A stretch of 64,000 bases of DNA, taken from contig PALG01000026.1 in assembly GCA_002707025.1 (NCBI GenBank), forward strand, positions 124,001 through 188,000, in the 5' to 3' direction. The notes under the pieces were generated by a model, which was given only the letters and a program-made list of their open reading frames with translations, was not told the origin of the DNA and did no database searches. The stretch's first letter is position 1. Every line of letters begins with the position of its first letter. This stretch comes from Flavobacteriaceae bacterium (GTDB lineage Bacteria > Bacteroidota > Bacteroidia > Flavobacteriales > Flavobacteriaceae). Shown here in pieces: positions 34,299 through 43,956 of the stretch. The translations under genes were made by a program, and so were the position numbers.

Positions 34299-35876
34299 TT
34301 ATTGCAAATCGGGGGCGTAAGACATTGGATAATCGTTAGCATTTGCCTTTTGTCCTGCCAAAATAAAGTTAGATCCATAAGTGGCATCAATAGCTTCCAA
34401 GAATTTATTGGCCATTAAGGCATACCCTCTTGCAGTAAGGTGTATTCCATCTAAACTTACCAAACCTCCTACAACTAAATCGGTGGTCATTGTAAAATCA
34501 TCAAACATGATTCCTGTAGTGGAAGCTTGTTGAAGTATTCCGTTTAAATCTACCAAAGCCAAATTGGAAGAAGAAGCCGTACTTTCAATTACAGCATTGT
34601 ATGCGTCTGTAGCATTAATCACTGAAGTGGTTTCAATATCGGTAAGTACCCATTGATCCCGAAGAGGATAGGTAACCCCATTCACCGCTAATTGTCCAGC
34701 CGTTTCAGGAGGTACTCCCAAACCAACCAATTGGTTGAAATACTCTTCATTTAAAGTAGCAATCACTGCAGAGCTAGGCAGTACTAATAAATCTTCAGCA
34801 GTAGCCTGTCTGGACTGTGCAAATTGAGTAGAAAGCAATTGTGCGGTTAAAGGGTCGACTCCACCCGCCTGAAGCACTTGAAATAACTGAGCTTGGATGT
34901 TAGGAAGGTCTTCATCAAAGATAAGCACTGGGCTTGGTTCGGTTTCCGAATAAACAATAGAACGCTCGGGAACACCTAAAAATGCAAAAGCTTGATTTAA
35001 AGACGCAAACGTACTATTTAATACAGGGATTTGCGGTCCAAAGTCTGGGTTGTTAGGATCTAAAGGATTGTAAGGTACCGTAGTGAAATAAGGCAAGCTA
35101 GTTACATAGGGTACGTTTGTAACAACCCCATCGGCTCCATTAGCCGTCATGGCTCCTACAAGGTTTGTAAACACACTGGCAAATACATTTGGGTCGGTAA
35201 TATCATTAGGACCGTAGGTAGAAGGATCTAAGTTTCCTGTTTGATCCACACCACTTCCACCAGAAGTAGCAAAACCTAATACATCATTTCCACCAACTTC
35301 AGAGAGGGTAAAAAAGGACGGCTGTTGTACCGCGGCATCTTCCAAGATTGAGGCATTGGAACTAGAGGCCATTCTTACATAATACGGATTGGCATTGGGT
35401 AAAGCCCCTATGTTTCCGTAGCCATTGGTTACAAAGTGAAAACTTTTGGCTCCTGGCACTCCCATATTACTGTATGGGCCCGCCATGATATTTCCAACTT
35501 CGGTGGTTGGCATGGCATCTAGTCTTACTGGGCCCGAACCATCAAAAATAAGTCTTGGCTCGGCAACAACATTACCACCCAACAACAAACCTCCTACATT
35601 ATCACTCACTAAAGGCTGACTAAAATCGCCACCGCCTACTGCAGAAAACTGTTGCGATAAGATATTAGGGAAAGAGTTTTCCTGAGAGGCAACAAACAAT
35701 GCTCCATCGCTAAAACCGGCTGTAAAGGATGCTCCTACAGCAACGTAATTAGAGAAGTCTGCACTCCCCGAAGTTAGCTCAACCACTGGTTGTTCATCTG
35801 TCATATCACTATCATCGCTCTCACAAGCCACAAAGCCGAAAGCTAGTAATAGTAGTCCTATATATTTAAGTTTCAT
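34299..35876 (-). CDS. SGNH/GDSL-family hydrolase lipoprotein
   Basis: A protein of about 525 residues with a lipoprotein signal (LLLLAFGFVAC). SGNH blocks are visible: VAVGASFTAGFSDG (block I, Gly-Ala-Ser in place of Gly-Asp-Ser), GGNDVLGF (block III, Asn) and DGIHLTARGYALMANKF (block V, Asp/His). It should be an esterase or lipase on the outer membrane, possibly facing outside. It starts 18 bases after the TonB receptor gene on the same strand, so the two form a unit. Confidence 0.86.
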   Translation of the reverse strand: MKLKYIGLLLLAFGFVACESDDSDMTDEQPVVELTSGSADFSNYVAVGASFTAGFSDGALFVASQENSFPNILSQQFSAVGGGDFSQPLVSDNVGGLLLGGNVVAEPRLIFDGSGPVRLDAMPTTEVGNIMAGPYSNMGVPGAKSFHFVTNGYGNIGALPNANPYYVRMASSSNASILEDAAVQQPSFFTLSEVGGNDVLGFATSGGSGVDQTGNLDPSTYGPNDITDPNVFASVFTNLVGAMTANGADGVVTNVPYVTSLPYFTTVPYNPLDPNNPDFGPQIPVLNSTFASLNQAFAFLGVPERSIVYSETEPSPVLIFDEDLPNIQAQLFQVLQAGGVDPLTAQLLSTQFAQSRQATAEDLLVLPSSAVIATLNEEYFNQLVGLGVPPETAGQLAVNGVTYPLRDQWVLTDIETTSVINATDAYNAVIESTASSSNLALVDLNGILQQASTTGIMFDDFTMTTDLVVGGLVSLDGIHLTARGYALMANKFLEAIDATYGSNFILAGQKANANDYPMSYAPDLQ

Positions 35877-35894
35877 ATTCATGAATTTTAAAGA

Positions 35895-38705
35895 TTATAA
35901 ATTATTAATTGTCCAGGAAACATAATATTGAGAACCAATAAATCCTGTTCCAAATGCCGTATAATATTCATCTCCCAAAATATTGGTAGCCCCTACTTTG
36001 AAAGTAGATTTCAAGAATTTAGGCACACGATAGTTAATTTGCGCATCCAATACATTAAATGCAGGAATTTGTCCATCTCCAAAGGAAGCTTCCCAGAAAT
36101 AAGTATCACTCCATCTCCAAGCCACGTTAAATCCGAAGTTTTCAAAAAGTTCGGTATTCCCAAAAGTAGCTTTCACTTTATGTTCTGGGGTATTGAAATT
36201 GGTTCTAAAGTCTGGATTTGCTTCTGTATCAAAATCTAACTTGGCATACGTATAATTACCTCCCAAGTCGAAATTCCCCAGTATTTTTGTAGAAACCCCA
36301 ATGGAACCTCCATAAGAATTTACTTCAGCATCACTATTCGTGTAGGTTTGAAATGCCTGGAAGTCACCATTAGCGATTGCAGCCACGGCCAATGGAGTTT
36401 GCCCATCGGGAGCAACTTGGCTTAATTGCACGTCTCCATAAAAAGGAGCGATTACCGTTTCATTTGCTAGGAAATCTTGGTACATATTATAATACCCGCT
36501 CATGTCTACGGTAAATTTTCCAAGTTTTCCACGATATCCCAATTCAAAAGAAGTTACTTGTTCTGGTTTTACAAAATTGGAATTTGCTATTTCCAAACTA
36601 GCAACATCTCCAGTTTCAGAAAAATCGGTTACCGAACTTGCAAAGAAGGAATTGGTATAAGCTCCTTGACCATCAAACTGAATGGTTGGCGCCCCTAGAA
36701 TAGCCTGTCCTGTATTACTCACCCCATAGGTACGGATATCACGAGCTGGATTGTCTTCTGCTCCTCCTATTAAAATGGCTCTTCCAACATCCAAACCAAT
36801 ATAAAGGTCTTGCGTGGTTGGGTTTCTGAAACCTGTTTGAAAAGAAGCTCGAATATTATGATCATTATTGATGGTAAAACCTGCGGCTAACCTTGGAGAA
36901 AAGAAACCATCAAAAAGTTCCGATTTGTCATAGCGGATAGATCCCGTTAGTTTTAAATCGACACTTTCAGAAACTTGCAATTTCTTCTGAAGTTGTGTGT
37001 AAACCCCTACTTCCGAATAGTCGATTGGACCATCGTAGTCGGTATAAATCGTTCCGAAGGAATTTAAACTATTTTGTCTGTAAGAACCTCCCACTTGTAC
37101 TTCAACTACGTCCCATAAGTGACTGAAGTTATAATTGACATCGGAATGGTATATTTTTGAATTATCCTGAAATCTAGACCCTGTAGACAAGTCTGGATCG
37201 TTGGTCGTTCTTTCAAAAGCTCTTTGAAACTCTGGCGTTCCTGGCTCATAACGACCCATGTCGGCCGTTTGTCTGGCGAACACGTGGGCTTGATCTGGGG
37301 TAAGACCTTGTAGTAACTGACTTTGAACAAAAGCCCCTACATACTCCCCAAACCAAGTTTGATCGTCTTTCCAAGCACGGTTAATGTTGATACCGGTAAA
37401 AACCATATCATAACTGTCACCCGCTTTATCTTCAGTAATATAACCTCTTACAAAAAAGTTATCGTTTCTTATCTCTAATTTATGTTGCTGAAGGAAAAAG
37501 TTTTTGATCGAATACCGGTTAGATCCTTGATAGATGGTAGACCCTGTCCCTACTTTCCCTACATAAGCAATTTCGAAATCATTTGCCCAAGGACGAAAGT
37601 ACAATCCCCAATCGGCTTTAATGCTTTCTGCATTATAATTGGTGAGGTCCACTTCATTATATCCTGTTCTACTTACATTCATAGAAGGCACTAATGCATC
37701 GGCTCCAGCAGGCAAAATACCTAAACCTACCAAAGTTTGGGCTACTCCATTGATATTGGTGCTTACCTCATCACCATACACATTGATACCGTCATAATCT
37801 GGGGCACTTCTATCAAGGCCTCTATTCAACTTATCTTCTGTATTGGTTGCAAACCAATCGGTACCGGTAAGCAATCCAAAATTCACTTTAGCCGCAAAAT
37901 GATCGCTAAACTTATAAGCTGCACGAATACTCACATCGGTATAAGGATTATCACCCGCAGCTTCTTGGCTGGTAATTCCTTGCTTTAAGGAAACGCTAAT
38001 CCCCGGATAGTCGAACGGATTCTTACTTCTCATAAATAAAATACCGTTAAAAGCATTAGCCCCATACAATGCTGAAGCGGCTCCTGGAAGTAATTCTACA
38101 CTTTGGACATCGGTTTCTGTCATCCCCAACAAATTCCCCAAGGGGAAATTTAAGGCAGGTGCGGCATTGTCCATTCCATCTACCAACTGCATAAAACGGG
38201 TATTGGCAAAAGTTGCAAAACCACGAGTGTTAATGGATTTGAACGTTAAACTGTTTGTATTGATATCGACCCCTTTTAAATTTTCCAATCCATCGTAAAA
38301 ATCGGAAGAAGCCGTATTTCTAATTTCTTTAATCCCCATTCTTTCAATTGTCACGGGAGATTCAAAAACTCTTTCTGGGGTTCTGGAGGCAGAAATTACT
38401 ACTTCGTCCAATTCAGAACCTTCTACTAAAACAATACTGAGGTTTTGATTATTCGAAGTCACCTCAACTTCTTGGGAAGCATACCCAATACTTGAAATTT
38501 GTAAGGTAAAGGGGGGTTCTTGGTCTACCATAAGGGAGAAATTCCCATCAAAATCTGTTGCCGTACCTGCTGAAGTTCCTACCACAATTACGTTGGCACC
38601 TACGACGGGCACAGAAGATTCATCTACCACATTACCACTTACATTAGTTTGTGAAAAAGCCATAAAGCTGAAACACAAACAAAAAGCAAAAACAATAGTT
38701 CTCAT
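35895..38705 (-). CDS. TonB-dependent receptor with carboxypeptidase-like N-domain
   Basis: A 936-residue outer-membrane receptor: signal peptide, a carboxypeptidase-regulatory-like beta domain (residues ~22-100; VSGNVVDESSVPVVGANVIV, GTATDFDGNFSL), a plug (~115-230; VDINTNSLTFKSINTRGF, LLPGAASALYGANAFNG) and the barrel. It resembles SusC-type importers, but the partner gene is an SGNH hydrolase lipoprotein, not SusD. The ligand is unknown; an ester-containing lipid or glycan is an inference from the partner. Confidence 0.9.
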   Translation of the reverse strand: MRTIVFAFCLCFSFMAFSQTNVSGNVVDESSVPVVGANVIVVGTSAGTATDFDGNFSLMVDQEPPFTLQISSIGYASQEVEVTSNNQNLSIVLVEGSELDEVVISASRTPERVFESPVTIERMGIKEIRNTASSDFYDGLENLKGVDINTNSLTFKSINTRGFATFANTRFMQLVDGMDNAAPALNFPLGNLLGMTETDVQSVELLPGAASALYGANAFNGILFMRSKNPFDYPGISVSLKQGITSQEAAGDNPYTDVSIRAAYKFSDHFAAKVNFGLLTGTDWFATNTEDKLNRGLDRSAPDYDGINVYGDEVSTNINGVAQTLVGLGILPAGADALVPSMNVSRTGYNEVDLTNYNAESIKADWGLYFRPWANDFEIAYVGKVGTGSTIYQGSNRYSIKNFFLQQHKLEIRNDNFFVRGYITEDKAGDSYDMVFTGININRAWKDDQTWFGEYVGAFVQSQLLQGLTPDQAHVFARQTADMGRYEPGTPEFQRAFERTTNDPDLSTGSRFQDNSKIYHSDVNYNFSHLWDVVEVQVGGSYRQNSLNSFGTIYTDYDGPIDYSEVGVYTQLQKKLQVSESVDLKLTGSIRYDKSELFDGFFSPRLAAGFTINNDHNIRASFQTGFRNPTTQDLYIGLDVGRAILIGGAEDNPARDIRTYGVSNTGQAILGAPTIQFDGQGAYTNSFFASSVTDFSETGDVASLEIANSNFVKPEQVTSFELGYRGKLGKFTVDMSGYYNMYQDFLANETVIAPFYGDVQLSQVAPDGQTPLAVAAIANGDFQAFQTYTNSDAEVNSYGGSIGVSTKILGNFDLGGNYTYAKLDFDTEANPDFRTNFNTPEHKVKATFGNTELFENFGFNVAWRWSDTYFWEASFGDGQIPAFNVLDAQINYRVPKFLKSTFKVGATNILGDEYYTAFGTGFIGSQYYVSWTINNL

Positions 38706-38812
38706 ATTATAGATTGATTAATTATTCCCTAAATATATAGATAAATTTTAGTGAGTATCTACTTTTAGAGGGTTTTTTTAAGAAATTGTTAAAATTAATT
38801 TCACGTCCTTTC

Positions 38813-39706
38813 TTACAGTTTTTCGCACAAGGTTCTTACCTCTTCTTTGAAGAATTTAAGCAGTTGGTTCATTAATAGGTGGCTAGAAGAAATGGATCTC
38901 CCGTCAATTTCTATCACAGGAGTCAATTCGCCCATAGTGCCTGTCGCAAAAACACCCTCGGCATTGTAAAACTGAGACAATGTTAAATCTGCTTCAATGA
39001 TTTCAATTTCATGCTTTTTGCATAGCTGTACTACGCTTTCCCTAGTAATCCCAGGAAGACAAGCATGTGCAAATGGAGTATATACCTTCCCATGTTTCAC
39101 CATAAAAAGGTTACTTCCATTTAACTCGGCTACAAAACCCTTCTCATCCAACATTAAACCCGCATCTTTACCGGCAACATTCGCTTGTATTTTTGCCATA
39201 ATATTGTTTAACAGATTGTTATGATGTATTTTACTATCTAAAAAATGCGGGGCATTTCTTCGTTGACTTACACTAATCACCTTAATCCCTATAGCATTAT
39301 CGTAAACCAATGGTTTCCATTCGGCCAAAACAATCAATGTCGTTCCATTTTGGTTAAGCCTTGGGTCCATTCCACTGGTAATTTTTTCTCCCCGCGTAAG
39401 TGTTAATCGAATATGGGTCTCATCATTCATCCCATTGGCATCGAGTGTCTGTTTAATGGCTTTTTTGATAAAATCCTTCGATGGAATATCTTCAAAAGCC
39501 AGTGTTTTAGCAGATTCCTGCAATCTTGTTAAGTGTTTATCCAAACAGACAATTCCTTCGGGATAAACCCTCAAGCCTTCCCATACAGCATCGCCTCCTT
39601 GCACAGAACTATCAAATACCGATACTTTAGCTTCAGTTCGAGGGTATAATCGGTCTTTAACGAAAACCTGAATATTTTTGTTTCGGGAATCAAATTCTTG
39701 CAGCAT
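38813..39706 (-). CDS. Class IV aminotransferase (branched-chain-type)
   Basis: A 297-residue fold-type IV PLP enzyme. The catalytic Lys is K159 in FLDSKIHHNN, with FDSSVQGGDAVWEGLRVY near the N-terminus and LNGSNLFMV and LPGITRESV in the second half. Relatives are branched-chain or D-amino-acid aminotransferases and 4-amino-4-deoxychorismate lyase. The substrate is not settled. It follows a sulfotransferase-like gene after 3 bases. Confidence 0.88.
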   Translation of the reverse strand: MLQEFDSRNKNIQVFVKDRLYPRTEAKVSVFDSSVQGGDAVWEGLRVYPEGIVCLDKHLTRLQESAKTLAFEDIPSKDFIKKAIKQTLDANGMNDETHIRLTLTRGEKITSGMDPRLNQNGTTLIVLAEWKPLVYDNAIGIKVISVSQRRNAPHFLDSKIHHNNLLNNIMAKIQANVAGKDAGLMLDEKGFVAELNGSNLFMVKHGKVYTPFAHACLPGITRESVVQLCKKHEIEIIEADLTLSQFYNAEGVFATGTMGELTPVIEIDGRSISSSHLLMNQLLKFFKEEVRTLCEKL

Positions 39707-39709
39707 AAC

Positions 39710-40438
39710 TTAGGGGTTTTTTAAAACATAGGGTTGAAGTGATTCGTAAAAGGGCATTGCTTCCTCCAGCAAAGGTTCCAGATAGGTAGGAAAGGCACTA
39801 TTCTTATTTTTTTGCTGTATCTGAAAGCCAGATGATGCATGTACATTTTGATACCAGTGTTTTGCCCAAACTCCATCTTCTGGAATTCCGCCTTTATCCC
39901 ACTGTAGCATTTTTTCCGAAAAGGGAACTTCAAGAGCCTCACAGAGCGTGATTAAATAATTCCGTGGATCGTACATTAACTCATCGCTATCGATTACTAT
40001 GGGTGTTTGGTTTCGGCTTTTTAAAAATATAAAAATCTCTGAAGCTTTCTTAACACCAATATCCTGAAGGGAAGGCTTTGGAATCACTTTGGCAAAAGAA
40101 GTTATCAATTTCTTGGGGTGACGAATCAACAATATATTTTTCCAAGGAAGGATAAAGTTAGGCTCTGGCACTAGGATATGATGGCTCATTCCTTTCAGAA
40201 AAAGGTTTTTGCGGACTGCTTTTCCCCGAATGGTTTCTAGAATTTCAGAAAGACTGCATTGCATGGATGCCCTCACTTCGTCATGAGAAGGATGGGTTAT
40301 GGAAAGTGTAGCATTAGAAAGGTAATATCCATAAAATGGCTCATCCAACACTTCAAAATCACTGCGTTGCGCAAAGGCATACATTAATGCAGTGGAAATA
40401 TTCCTTGGACCAGATAACAAGTTTATAATTTGTTGCAT
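39710..40438 (-). CDS. Sulfotransferase-like P-loop protein
   Basis: A 242-residue protein. The N-terminal LLSGPRNISTALMYAFAQR resembles the PAPS 5'-phosphosulfate-binding loop, and ILLIRHPKKLITSF resembles the RxPxxxxxS 3'-phosphate motif of sulfotransferases. It might move a sulfate group, or be a P-loop relative with another role. It sits directly upstream of the class IV aminotransferase. A TACCTTTG box lies just 5 bases before the ATG. Confidence 0.75.
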   Translation of the reverse strand: MQQIINLLSGPRNISTALMYAFAQRSDFEVLDEPFYGYYLSNATLSITHPSHDEVRASMQCSLSEILETIRGKAVRKNLFLKGMSHHILVPEPNFILPWKNILLIRHPKKLITSFAKVIPKPSLQDIGVKKASEIFIFLKSRNQTPIVIDSDELMYDPRNYLITLCEALEVPFSEKMLQWDKGGIPEDGVWAKHWYQNVHASSGFQIQQKNKNSAFPTYLEPLLEEAMPFYESLQPYVLKNP

Positions 40439-40443
40439 CCATC

Positions 40444-40451
40444 CAAAGGTA
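40444..40451 (-). promoter_or_regulatory. -7 box next to the sulfotransferase-like start codon
   Basis: The minus strand reads TACCTTTG. It lies 5 bases upstream of the ATG at 40438, so the transcript would have almost no leader. No -33 TTG is visible. Confidence 0.4.
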
Positions 40452-40469
40452 CAGTAAAATCACATGTAA

Positions 40470-42317
40470 TTATTCTACCGTAACGGACTTTGCTAAATTT
40501 CTAGGTTGGTCGACATTTTTGCCCAACATCACTGCAATATGATAGGATAGTAACTGCAACGGAATGGTCGTTACGAGAGGACTTAAAGATTCCACTGTTT
40601 TAGGAACTTCCATTATATAATCGGCTAGTTCTTTCACTGTGGTATCCCCTTCGGTAACCACTGCAATAATTTTACCCTTCCGAGCCTTAATCTCTTCAAT
40701 ATTGCTTACCACTTTTTCGTAGTGATTGCTATTTACCGCAATGACCACTACAGGCATTTGCTCGTCGATAAGTGCTATGGGGCCGTGCTTCATCTCGGCA
40801 GCAGGATATCCTTCTGCATGGATATAGGAGATTTCTTTTAGTTTTAAAGCACCTTCCAAGGCAACGGGAAAGTTGTAACCTCTTCCTAAATACAGGAAAT
40901 TAGCTGCATCTTTAAATACTTTAGCAATAGCTTGTATTTTTTCATCACTTTTAAGAGCTTCTCCCACATGATCTGGGATTAATTCAAGCTCATGAAGGTG
41001 TTTCATGTAATTGCTTTGGGAAATGGTTCCCTTTTCCTTCGCCAATCGAAGGGCTATCATGGTCAATACGGTGATTTGCGTCGTAAATGCTTTGGTAGAA
41101 GCCACACCTATCTCGGGACCAGCATGGGTATAGGTACCGCTATGGGTTTCCCTGGAAATAGTAGAACCTACTACATTACAGACACCATAGACAAAAGCTC
41201 CCTTTTGCTTAGCCAATTTAATAGCCGCAAGGGTGTCTGCCGTTTCCCCACTTTGAGAAATCGCAATAACTACGTCTTTTTCGGTAATAATAGGATTTCT
41301 ATACCGGAATTCGGATGCATATTCTACTTCTACGGGGACACGGGCCCAATCCTCAAAAATATATTCGGCCACCAATCCAGCATGCCATGAAGTTCCACAG
41401 GCTACAATAATAATTCGGTTGGCATTTACGAACTTTTGGATGTGATCTTCCAATCCGCCCAATTTTACAATTCCTTTCTTGGCAAGGAGTCTTCCACGAT
41501 AGGTATCCTTAATTACAGAAGGTTGTTCATAGATTTCCTTCAGCATAAAGTGATCGTACCCCCCTTTTTCAATTTGCTCTAAATTCAGTTTTAATTCCTG
41601 AATGTAAGGATCGACAAGTTTGTCATTTTTCAACTTCCTAACCCGCACTTCCCGGCCTAACCGAATAATGGCCATCTCTTCATCTTCCAAATAGATTGCA
41701 TTATTGGTAAACTCTATAAAGGGAGTAGCGTCACTGGCTACAAAAAATTCATCTTCACCTATCCCTATGGCTAATGGACTTCCCAATTTGGCAACTACAA
41801 TTTCATCGGGCTTGTTTTTATCAAATACCGCAATAGCATAAGCACCCACAACTTGATTTAGGGCAATTTGAACGGCTTTCCCCAGTTTTACATCCTCTTG
41901 CTTTTTAACCTCTTCAATTAAGTTTACCAACACTTCTGTATCGGTATCACTTTGAAAAGTATAGCCTCGTTTAAGCAGCTCTTTTTTAATGGAAGCATAA
42001 TTCTCAATTATTCCATTATGGATAATAACTAGGTTGCCACTATTAGAATAATGGGGGTGCGAATTTATGTCGTTAGGAACCCCATGGGTTGCCCAACGTG
42101 TGTGACCAATCCCTAAGGAACCTGTAGTGTTGATATGGGAAGAAACCTTCTGTTCAAGATCACTTACCTTACCTTGTGTTTTACAAAGTTGGATGCCCGA
42201 ACCATCATACAAGGCAATTCCTGCACTATCATACCCTCGATACTCTAACCGTTTTAATCCGTTAAGGATAATAGGGTATGCTTCTCTTTTACCAATATAA
42301 CCTACAATTCCACACAT
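40470..42317 (-). CDS. glmS: Glutamine-fructose-6-phosphate transaminase (isomerizing)
   Basis: A 615-residue enzyme making glucosamine-6-phosphate for peptidoglycan and LPS. The N-terminal glutaminase has Cys2 (MCGIVGYIG) and RWATHGVPN; two SIS domains follow (VACGTSWHAG, ISQSGETADT, GVASTKAFTTQ), ending LAKSVTVE. It lies 3 bases after DUF4270. No glmS ribozyme is seen upstream, as expected outside Firmicutes. Confidence 0.98.
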   Translation of the reverse strand: MCGIVGYIGKREAYPIILNGLKRLEYRGYDSAGIALYDGSGIQLCKTQGKVSDLEQKVSSHINTTGSLGIGHTRWATHGVPNDINSHPHYSNSGNLVIIHNGIIENYASIKKELLKRGYTFQSDTDTEVLVNLIEEVKKQEDVKLGKAVQIALNQVVGAYAIAVFDKNKPDEIVVAKLGSPLAIGIGEDEFFVASDATPFIEFTNNAIYLEDEEMAIIRLGREVRVRKLKNDKLVDPYIQELKLNLEQIEKGGYDHFMLKEIYEQPSVIKDTYRGRLLAKKGIVKLGGLEDHIQKFVNANRIIIVACGTSWHAGLVAEYIFEDWARVPVEVEYASEFRYRNPIITEKDVVIAISQSGETADTLAAIKLAKQKGAFVYGVCNVVGSTISRETHSGTYTHAGPEIGVASTKAFTTQITVLTMIALRLAKEKGTISQSNYMKHLHELELIPDHVGEALKSDEKIQAIAKVFKDAANFLYLGRGYNFPVALEGALKLKEISYIHAEGYPAAEMKHGPIALIDEQMPVVVIAVNSNHYEKVVSNIEEIKARKGKIIAVVTEGDTTVKELADYIMEVPKTVESLSPLVTTIPLQLLSYHIAVMLGKNVDQPRNLAKSVTVE

Positions 42318-42320
42318 AAT

Positions 42321-43934
42321 TTATTCTGGATCAGTGTAATAGATTCTTAATTTAAGTCTTTTATTGATATTATTGGAAAGATTTCCATGTAAAATAGTCC
42401 CTTCCGGAGAAATTACACTTGTACCGGGAACTTCATCCAAATACTCTCCCGCAAGATTGTTTCTCAATTTTTGAAATTCTAATTGGGTGACATTCTGAGA
42501 CACCATTAAGCCAAGTGGTATATTGGTAGAGTCTCGATTGATTAGGTTACTTAAGTGAGTAGTGATTTTGATTTTATAAAAATCACCATTATTGTCACTT
42601 CCTCTTTCAATTCTTCCAAGGTGTTCTGTCAAAGCATTCACAGTAGTTTGCCCAGATGTGATGTCTAAGGAATAATCTGCAAGTGGCGTATTATTTTTTG
42701 TATCGAAAATGACAATTCGCTCTGGTTCTTTTGCTCCACCTGCAACCTTATCCTGATCCACGTAAAAAATAAGATTGGCTTCATTGATCAACCATTTTTT
42801 AACACGCAATTCATCCAGCTCGTCGGGCACGCCATTGGAGCCATCGGTAAGGAAGCTTTCTCCATCTACTTCGGTAATCTGCTTGACATCTTCTTCCCCG
42901 AACAATTCAATAATACCGACGGATCCTTCCCCTCCTTTAAGGTATAGGGTTTCTTCATTTTTTTGGAATCCGCCGCCAGCAGCCACACTTTGACCAGGCA
43001 ATAATTGCTCATTTTCAAAAACATTGACCCGTATTGCATTAAAAAGCATCTGGACATCTCCATCAAAAACATCAGAAGTAGTATTTTCACAAGTTTCACT
43101 ACCTGTTAAATCCTTAAAAGTATAATACATCGTTAGATTGGCAGGAGTGGTTGAATTTTCTAAATCGAAAAAAGTAAGGTTTCCTTCCCCGGAAGCTGCT
43201 TCCACTTTAAAATAGATCCCTCTGAAATACTCACGAAAGTTATTGTTATTGGATAATTCTTGAGACCCCTCGCGATCGATGATTTTTTGTTCGAAAAAAG
43301 CAGTGGGCAACTTTACCCTTAACCCAGGAGCCAAGCTCACGGTATCGTTTAAAACAATGGCTCCTGCTTTAGGGGTAAAATCTTCTATTTCATGGATTAA
43401 TTCCCCGAGATTGCTCTCAAAAATAGCCCTTTCAGAAGAATAGTAATATTGCGGATCTTCAAAAGAGGAATTGGGATCACTCTGTCTTAAATAGTAATTC
43501 GATTCGTACAAGGAAATATTGATAGGCTCAGTTCCGAAGATAGAATCTAAGGTATAAGTGGTTTCCTCATCCACAATTTCAGACTCACTGAAAAAAGGCA
43601 AATAGAGCACCACACTGTCCAGTTGGGTACAGTCACCAAAATCCGGCTCTAAATCTGCAGACCCAAGAGACACCTGTGCCAGCAAATGAGCTTTGGATTT
43701 CCCATAAAAAGGATCGGTATAGGTTCCCATTTGATAAATGGGCAACCCATTACTTTGTACTCCATTTAATGGCCTACTATAAGCTACTACGGTTTTTGAG
43801 GAATCTACATCGGTAGAAAAATTTTGATCAATAATATCGGTTTCCAGATTGCTGAAGTCTTCTTCACAAGAGGCAAACGCACATAACACCAAAAAAACAA
43901 TTCCCAGTTTAGGGAGGGTATTTAAAATCTTCAT
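42321..43934 (-). CDS. DUF4270 lipoprotein
   Basis: A 537-residue secreted lipoprotein (VFLVLCAFASC) of the Bacteroidota DUF4270 family, with the usual opening after the Cys (FSTDVDSSKTVVAYSRP, NGLPIYQMGTYTDPFYGKSKA) and a beta-rich body. The function is unknown; the location next to glmS and the glycogen-synthase-like gene recurs in relatives by my recollection. Confidence 0.87.
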   Translation of the reverse strand: MKILNTLPKLGIVFLVLCAFASCEEDFSNLETDIIDQNFSTDVDSSKTVVAYSRPLNGVQSNGLPIYQMGTYTDPFYGKSKAHLLAQVSLGSADLEPDFGDCTQLDSVVLYLPFFSESEIVDEETTYTLDSIFGTEPINISLYESNYYLRQSDPNSSFEDPQYYYSSERAIFESNLGELIHEIEDFTPKAGAIVLNDTVSLAPGLRVKLPTAFFEQKIIDREGSQELSNNNNFREYFRGIYFKVEAASGEGNLTFFDLENSTTPANLTMYYTFKDLTGSETCENTTSDVFDGDVQMLFNAIRVNVFENEQLLPGQSVAAGGGFQKNEETLYLKGGEGSVGIIELFGEEDVKQITEVDGESFLTDGSNGVPDELDELRVKKWLINEANLIFYVDQDKVAGGAKEPERIVIFDTKNNTPLADYSLDITSGQTTVNALTEHLGRIERGSDNNGDFYKIKITTHLSNLINRDSTNIPLGLMVSQNVTQLEFQKLRNNLAGEYLDEVPGTSVISPEGTILHGNLSNNINKRLKLRIYYTDPE

Positions 43935-43956
43935 CTTATAAGTTCAAGCAATTTTA

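Noticed and set aside
40439-42330. glmS ribozyme
   Set aside because: The space before glmS is 3 bases after DUF4270; no room for the ribozyme and no matching sequence.
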